Under the pieces are notes generated by a model that was given only the letters and a program-made list of their open reading frames with translations, did not search any database and was not told the DNA's origin. A DNA stretch of 17,908 bases, from assembly GCA_013329925.1 (NCBI GenBank), contig DUJK01000084.1:1-17908 (forward strand), written 5' to 3'. Below, piece after piece: positions 14,568 to 17,908 of the stretch; positions within the stretch are counted from its first letter, which is position 1; each line of letters starts with the position of its first letter. Position numbers and translations under genes: made by a program. Source of the stretch: Candidatus Poseidoniaceae archaeon (GTDB lineage: Archaea > Thermoplasmatota > Poseidoniia > Poseidoniales > Poseidoniaceae).

Positions 14568-15931
14568 CTGTCTCTCAAGGCATCTTCTAAGTTCTCATGT
14601 TCAAACTTGTAGCCCGAAGAAGCCAATTTCTTTGGTAGAACTTTTGTGCTCTCCGTAGTCAAAGCAACACCCATTTTACCAAATAAGAACCATATTCCTA
14701 GAGGAGGAGTAGGCATAAAGGCTGGGCGTCGCAGAACCTTGCCCAAAACTTTGGCAAACGTCTTTTGTTGTACTGGGTTTGGTGATCCAATGTTGTAGGC
14801 ACCTTCACAATCATCTTTCATTAACAGATGATGGATTGAATATATTTGATCGTCCATAGATATCCAGCTGTACCATTGCCTTCCTCGTCCGATTGGACCT
14901 CCAGCACCAAGTTTTGCTGGAAGCAACATTTTTCCTAACGCACCACCAGTAGCATCCAAGACAATACCGGTTCGCAGATTAATGGTTCGCACTCCAACAT
15001 CACGGGCAGCCTGACAAGCTTCTTCCCATCTAGCACAGGTTTCCGGTAGGAAGCCTTGACCAGGTGTAGACGTTTCATCTAACTCTTCATCGCCTCGATT
15101 ACCGTACCAACCAACGGCACTTGCCACTATGAAAGCCTCAGGTTTTTTGTTTAATTGCGTGATGGCATCTGCCAACAAGGCAGTGCTCTTGGTTCTGCTT
15201 TCTTCGATTAATTTCATGCGTTTTTTCGACCATCTCTTGTCGCCAATTCCCGCACCGCCCAAGTGGATTATAGCATCGAATCCTTCCAAAACATCATGAT
15301 TAATTGTCCCAGCATCTGGGTTCCAAACTAATTCTTTTTCACCCTTCTTGGCCTTTCTTCTAACAAGTCGCCATACGTCGTGACCGCCAGTATCCAAAAA
15401 CGCGACTAATTGGCGACCAATCAGTCCAGATGAGCCAGCAATGAGGATTTTTTTACGCGGTTTATCAGCGAAATCTGCATGTCGTTTCAAATCTCTTTCA
15501 AGTCTAATTTCTCTGGCAGTAAACATTCTTTGAAGCCGTTTCTTTATCATTCTGCCAGCGACTAGATTACCTAAGAAACCCATAGGTAATTTGTAGTGAA
15601 CTTTGTCATGAATTAAGGCATTATTATCTCCCACTGCCTCAAATTTGTGGGTGTGATGCCAAGACTTGAACGGTCCTTTTAGCATCTTATCCTCAAATGA
15701 ATGCGGCGGATTGTATCCTGTGTGCTCTGCAACCCAACTCATCTTAATTGGCCCCATTGGAAATCTGAAGATTCTTTGAGATCCTTCTTCTAAGTTATCA
15801 TCAGCACGTACCTCTTCAGCAAGTTCCCATGGGGGCATTAGACGCCTAAATGCGCCCTTTCTTTCGTGCCATGCAAATGCTTCTTCAATGGTATTTTCAA
15901 CTTCAGTTTTATGTTCGAAGATGATACTCAT
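14549..15931 (-). CDS. SRPBCC domain fused to TIGR01777 epimerase-like protein
   Basis: This 460-residue protein is a two-domain fusion. Residues 1-150 are an SRPBCC ligand-binding fold with the COG4276-like pattern RRLMPPWEL (29-37), MGPIKMSWVAEHTGYNPPHSF (59-79) and GPFKSWHHTHKF (86-97). Residues 160-460 are a TIGR01777 (YfcH/SDR39U1-type) extended short-chain dehydrogenase, with the Rossmann motif GSSGLIG at 166-172, the family stretch GGAGIGDKRWSKKRM at 225-239, SR.KST at 245-250 and VGWYGNRGDEELDE at 273-286. The substrate of this family is unknown; older 'cell division inhibitor' labels are not well supported. Both domain types accompany photolyases in bacterial light or singlet-oxygen regulons. 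The ATG lies one base after the photolyase stop, with AGGAG (15940-15944) eight bases upstream, so translation is coupled. It is the last gene of the operon. Confidence 0.88.
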   Translation of the reverse strand: MSIIFEHKTEVENTIEEAFAWHERKGAFRRLMPPWELAEEVRADDNLEEGSQRIFRFPMGPIKMSWVAEHTGYNPPHSFEDKMLKGPFKSWHHTHKFEAVGDNNALIHDKVHYKLPMGFLGNLVAGRMIKKRLQRMFTAREIRLERDLKRHADFADKPRKKILIAGSSGLIGRQLVAFLDTGGHDVWRLVRRKAKKGEKELVWNPDAGTINHDVLEGFDAIIHLGGAGIGDKRWSKKRMKLIEESRTKSTALLADAITQLNKKPEAFIVASAVGWYGNRGDEELDETSTPGQGFLPETCARWEEACQAARDVGVRTINLRTGIVLDATGGALGKMLLPAKLGAGGPIGRGRQWYSWISMDDQIYSIHHLLMKDDCEGAYNIGSPNPVQQKTFAKVLGKVLRRPAFMPTPPLGIWFLFGKMGVALTTESTKVLPKKLASSGYKFEHENLEDALRDSLGLWK

Positions 15932-15932
15932 T

Positions 15933-17432
15933 CTATCTACTCCTGTATTGTTGGAGATATGGTTTTAGATTCATTTTTTTCCTAGTATTCTCTGAAGACA
16001 TGTATCTTATTTTGCCAAATATGGCTCGCTCTGGCCCCCATGCTCTATCATGTCTTCCTAGAACCCAAAATATTCCAGTATAGGAGTTCGGATCTCTTCC
16101 ATCAAGAGCATATTTGTCATTTAGTTCAATCATCCAGTTAGCAGCTTGCTTTGGAGTGGCTGCCCATTCGAGAATTCTCTTACCCCATAACATTCGCAAA
16201 TAGTTGTGGATGATACCAGTCTGCGTTAGTTGAATTTGCGCCGCATTCCATATTTCATCATGGGTTTCAGCGTTTTCAATTTGGTCGAAGGTGTACAATA
16301 CACGTTCGTCATCACTGTGTTCTGCTAATGTCTTTTTTGCCCATTCTGGGATTGATTCAAATTTATTGTGGTCCTTGTTGTGATATGCGTTGTTGAAACC
16401 AAGTTCTCGCCATGTTATTATTTGGTCAAGGAAACTTTCTACGCCCGCAGACAACCCCCACCATCCTTCTCTCGATCCTTTTCGAGACGGGTTTATGTGG
16501 TCAGGTGCCCAATCGTTTTGCTTGAGTATTTTCTCAACTATTTCAATTGAAGAAACATGTCCAAAATGCAACCAAGGTGATAATCCGCTGACGGCTGGAT
16601 TTTCGACATTGTTTCTATCTAAGTGGTATCTTTCTAAACGGTCGGTTAGGAAGTGTGATAATTTTCTCATTGCAGTATTTCTGCCACCCTGAGCCATTCT
16701 AACAGGTCCAACAGAGTGATCGATATCTATAGCAGATAGTGCTTTTTTGCCGACTGAGCCTCCTTCTGAACATCTCCACAGCCATTCAAACGGTGGAAGT
16801 TTAACCGAACAATTTTTCATGACGGAATTAAATAATTTATCACTCATCATCAAATTGGCATCTTTAGGGATTGGATTTTGCTTGGGCCAGGTTTCAGGGC
16901 AGCGGCTGAAGTTGGCATGTATCCAGCGTCTAAATCCGTGGGCTGTGGTGTGAGCGCTTTCAGTCCACGACATTGGTATTACTCCATTTGAGTCGCCCGC
17001 ATACATTTTGACCGGGACGGATTTACTGGCAGCATTTATTGCCCTGCTAGGATAATAGGTAGGAAAATCATCACTAACTACTATTTTAGCTCTTTTAGAT
17101 ACTTCCTTTAGCAGGCCAATCGGGCCGCTCAATGGTGTTTCAACCCACGGTATGTAGCGGATGTTGTTGTCCCTAAAAACCGATACATTCTCAACCATTC
17201 CTTGAATCATGAATGTTGCAATTCGATCGTTGGCAAATCTATGGCTAGTCGATATTTCTTCGATTACCAATAAAGGCACATCGTGTTCTACTGCAAGTTG
17301 CGCTGCGAATTCCAGTGATGAATTGTAATTGAATCTCCTCGTAGCAATCATCCAATAGATGATGAACTCACCGTCTTCATTCACCGGTTTGTCATTGACT
17401 GACCTAATTCTATCTGAGTGGCGTTCGTTCAT
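15933..17432 (-). CDS. phr: Deoxyribodipyrimidine photolyase, class II type
   Basis: This 499-residue flavoprotein of the photolyase/cryptochrome family uses blue or near-UV light to split cyclobutane pyrimidine dimers in DNA. The N-terminal antenna-type Rossmann part spans about 22-180 and the helical FAD domain about 230-480. Class II features are SGLSPWLHFGHVS (282-294), WRELGFNN (341-348), NYLRMLWGKRILEWAATP (410-427) with tryptophans for electron transfer, and a C-terminal block around ALDGRDPNSY (442-451) and FGKIRYM (472-478). The usual class II motif near YWM (SRDQR..DN) reads IATRRFNYNSS here, and about 15 residues around GWWGLS (323-328) look inserted. The ATG at 17432 overlaps the Nudix stop as ATGA and has GGAGG nine bases upstream; a longer frame to 17558 would run far into the Nudix gene. 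It is the middle gene of the operon, between a nucleotide-pool enzyme and an SRPBCC/TIGR01777 protein. Confidence 0.93.
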   Translation of the reverse strand: MNERHSDRIRSVNDKPVNEDGEFIIYWMIATRRFNYNSSLEFAAQLAVEHDVPLLVIEEISTSHRFANDRIATFMIQGMVENVSVFRDNNIRYIPWVETPLSGPIGLLKEVSKRAKIVVSDDFPTYYPSRAINAASKSVPVKMYAGDSNGVIPMSWTESAHTTAHGFRRWIHANFSRCPETWPKQNPIPKDANLMMSDKLFNSVMKNCSVKLPPFEWLWRCSEGGSVGKKALSAIDIDHSVGPVRMAQGGRNTAMRKLSHFLTDRLERYHLDRNNVENPAVSGLSPWLHFGHVSSIEIVEKILKQNDWAPDHINPSRKGSREGWWGLSAGVESFLDQIITWRELGFNNAYHNKDHNKFESIPEWAKKTLAEHSDDERVLYTFDQIENAETHDEIWNAAQIQLTQTGIIHNYLRMLWGKRILEWAATPKQAANWMIELNDKYALDGRDPNSYTGIFWVLGRHDRAWGPERAIFGKIRYMSSENTRKKMNLKPYLQQYRSR

Positions 17433-17908
17433 TGTTTCACGCCTCCGTTTTGATGTAATAAGTATGGATATCCACGTTGGTCTGAATAATCGAGGGTAGA
17501 AAACGGAGTTTGGGCTAATGCGTTTGTTGCAATCGACTTCATTGCGTTGCTTACCCAATTTAGGTCGTCGAATTTGTCAACATCGATGAACTTGGCTTCC
17601 TCAATTTCGCTGGAGGCGACTGGTATTTGACCTCGTGCTAGTTCTACACTATAGGCGATAAATACCGCAGGGCCAATCTCAGTGAGGTTCTCACGTATGG
17701 CGTAGATGCCAGTTACTGTTCCATCTACATCGCACTCTTCGCGCAACTCTCGTAGCGCAGCATCTCTGGGAAGTTCTCCGTCGTCGACATATCCTTTCGG
17801 CAAACCCCAGTGGCCCGAGTATCTCCCTGTAGCCTCTTTTACCAACAATACTGAGTTGTCTTTCACAATGACTGCTGCGACACCTAAGTCACATCTTACG
17901 CTAGCCAT
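17429..17908 (-). CDS. Nudix hydrolase
   Basis: This 159-residue Nudix protein hydrolyses a nucleoside diphosphate linked to another group. The Nudix box runs from G39 to V61 (GX5E, X7, then RELREECDV). The catalytic glutamates E54, E57 and E58 are present, but the usual Gly near the end of the box is Asp (D60). Upstream strands LGVAAVIVKDNSVLLVKE and GHWGLPKG are typical of MutT/Ap4A-type members; the substrate cannot be told. The gene begins with ATG at the last base of the window and starts naturally close to the first strand, but an upstream start beyond the edge cannot be ruled out, and its promoter is not visible. Its TGA overlaps the photolyase ATG (ATGA), and the photolyase ribosome site lies in its last codons. 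Next to a photolyase, a role in removing damaged nucleotides is a reasonable inference. Confidence 0.9.
   Translation of the reverse strand: MASVRCDLGVAAVIVKDNSVLLVKEATGRYSGHWGLPKGYVDDGELPRDAALRELREECDVDGTVTGIYAIRENLTEIGPAVFIAYSVELARGQIPVASSEIEEAKFIDVDKFDDLNWVSNAMKSIATNALAQTPFSTLDYSDQRGYPYLLHQNGGVKQ
17442..17446 (-). promoter_or_regulatory. Ribosome binding site GGAGG that fixes the photolyase start
   Basis: GGAGG on the minus strand lies nine bases before the ATG at 17432, inside the last codons of the Nudix gene. It supports ATG 17432 over the longer in-frame start at 17558, which would overlap the Nudix gene by 130 bases. Confidence 0.75.

Noticed and set aside
17433..17558. 42-residue N-terminal extension of the photolyase
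   Set aside because: It overlaps the Nudix gene completely in another frame, and a GGAGG site sits at the right distance from the internal ATG at 17432.

Overview
The window looks archaeal and most resembles a marine planktonic euryarchaeon of the Marine Group II/III (Poseidoniia) type. The evidence is a full-length VAT/CDC48 double-AAA ATPase with an N domain, a TtuA/Ncs6-type tRNA thiolase, AT-rich DNA with frequent AGA/AGG arginine codons, TATA-like boxes, and Shine-Dalgarno sites of the GGAGGTGAT class. The lineage is inference, since no rRNA lies in the window. No tRNA, rRNA, CRISPR array, insertion sequence or phage gene was found. The DNA is densely packed chromosomal sequence.

Layout. 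(1) 1-864 (minus): 5' part of a tRNA 2-thiouridine synthetase gene, cut by the window edge. (2) 865-1176: a divergent AT-rich regulatory region with a long imperfect inverted repeat and a C6-GTA-G6 hairpin. (3) 1177-4923 (plus): a three-gene unit encoding a stand-alone Roadblock/LC7 protein, a 1047-residue coiled-coil protein whose N-terminal part appears to hold a second Roadblock-like fold, and an 82-residue two-TM protein. (4) 4920-9019 (minus): a cell-envelope operon of a DUF4350-like protein, a DUF58 protein and an eight-TM protein. Its last stop codon shares a TTAA with the convergent plus-strand operon. (5) 9113-11646 (minus): the CDC48 ATPase followed by a small PRC-barrel protein. (6) 11806-13434 (plus): an aldehyde dehydrogenase of ALDH7-like appearance, divergent from cdc48. 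(7) 13529-14536 (plus): phytoene/squalene synthase. (8) 14549-17908 (minus): an operon of a Nudix hydrolase, a class II-type photolyase and a fused SRPBCC-TIGR01777 epimerase-like protein, ending 12 bp from the phytoene synthase. A hairpin spans both stop codons there.

How the genes may work together. Region 7-8 reads as a light and photo-oxidative stress neighbourhood: carotenoid precursor synthesis, UV-lesion repair, nucleotide sanitation, and a protein family pair that accompanies photolyases in bacterial singlet-oxygen regulons. Region 3 is the least explained part. A Roadblock protein, a large coiled-coil protein with Roadblock-like and PATAN/DUF4388-like segments and a small membrane protein suggest a scaffold or polarity module that may answer to a small GTPase encoded elsewhere. 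Region 4 matches the DUF4350/DUF58 part of the MoxR-DUF58 clusters, but no MoxR ATPase is present in the window.

Translation signals are consistent. Genes inside operons, and a few lead genes, carry a GGTG core five bases before the start or GGAG eight bases before it. In three junctions the upstream stop codon lies inside this site. The rule supports an ATG start at 7404 for DUF58 and a GTG start at 13529 for phytoene synthase.
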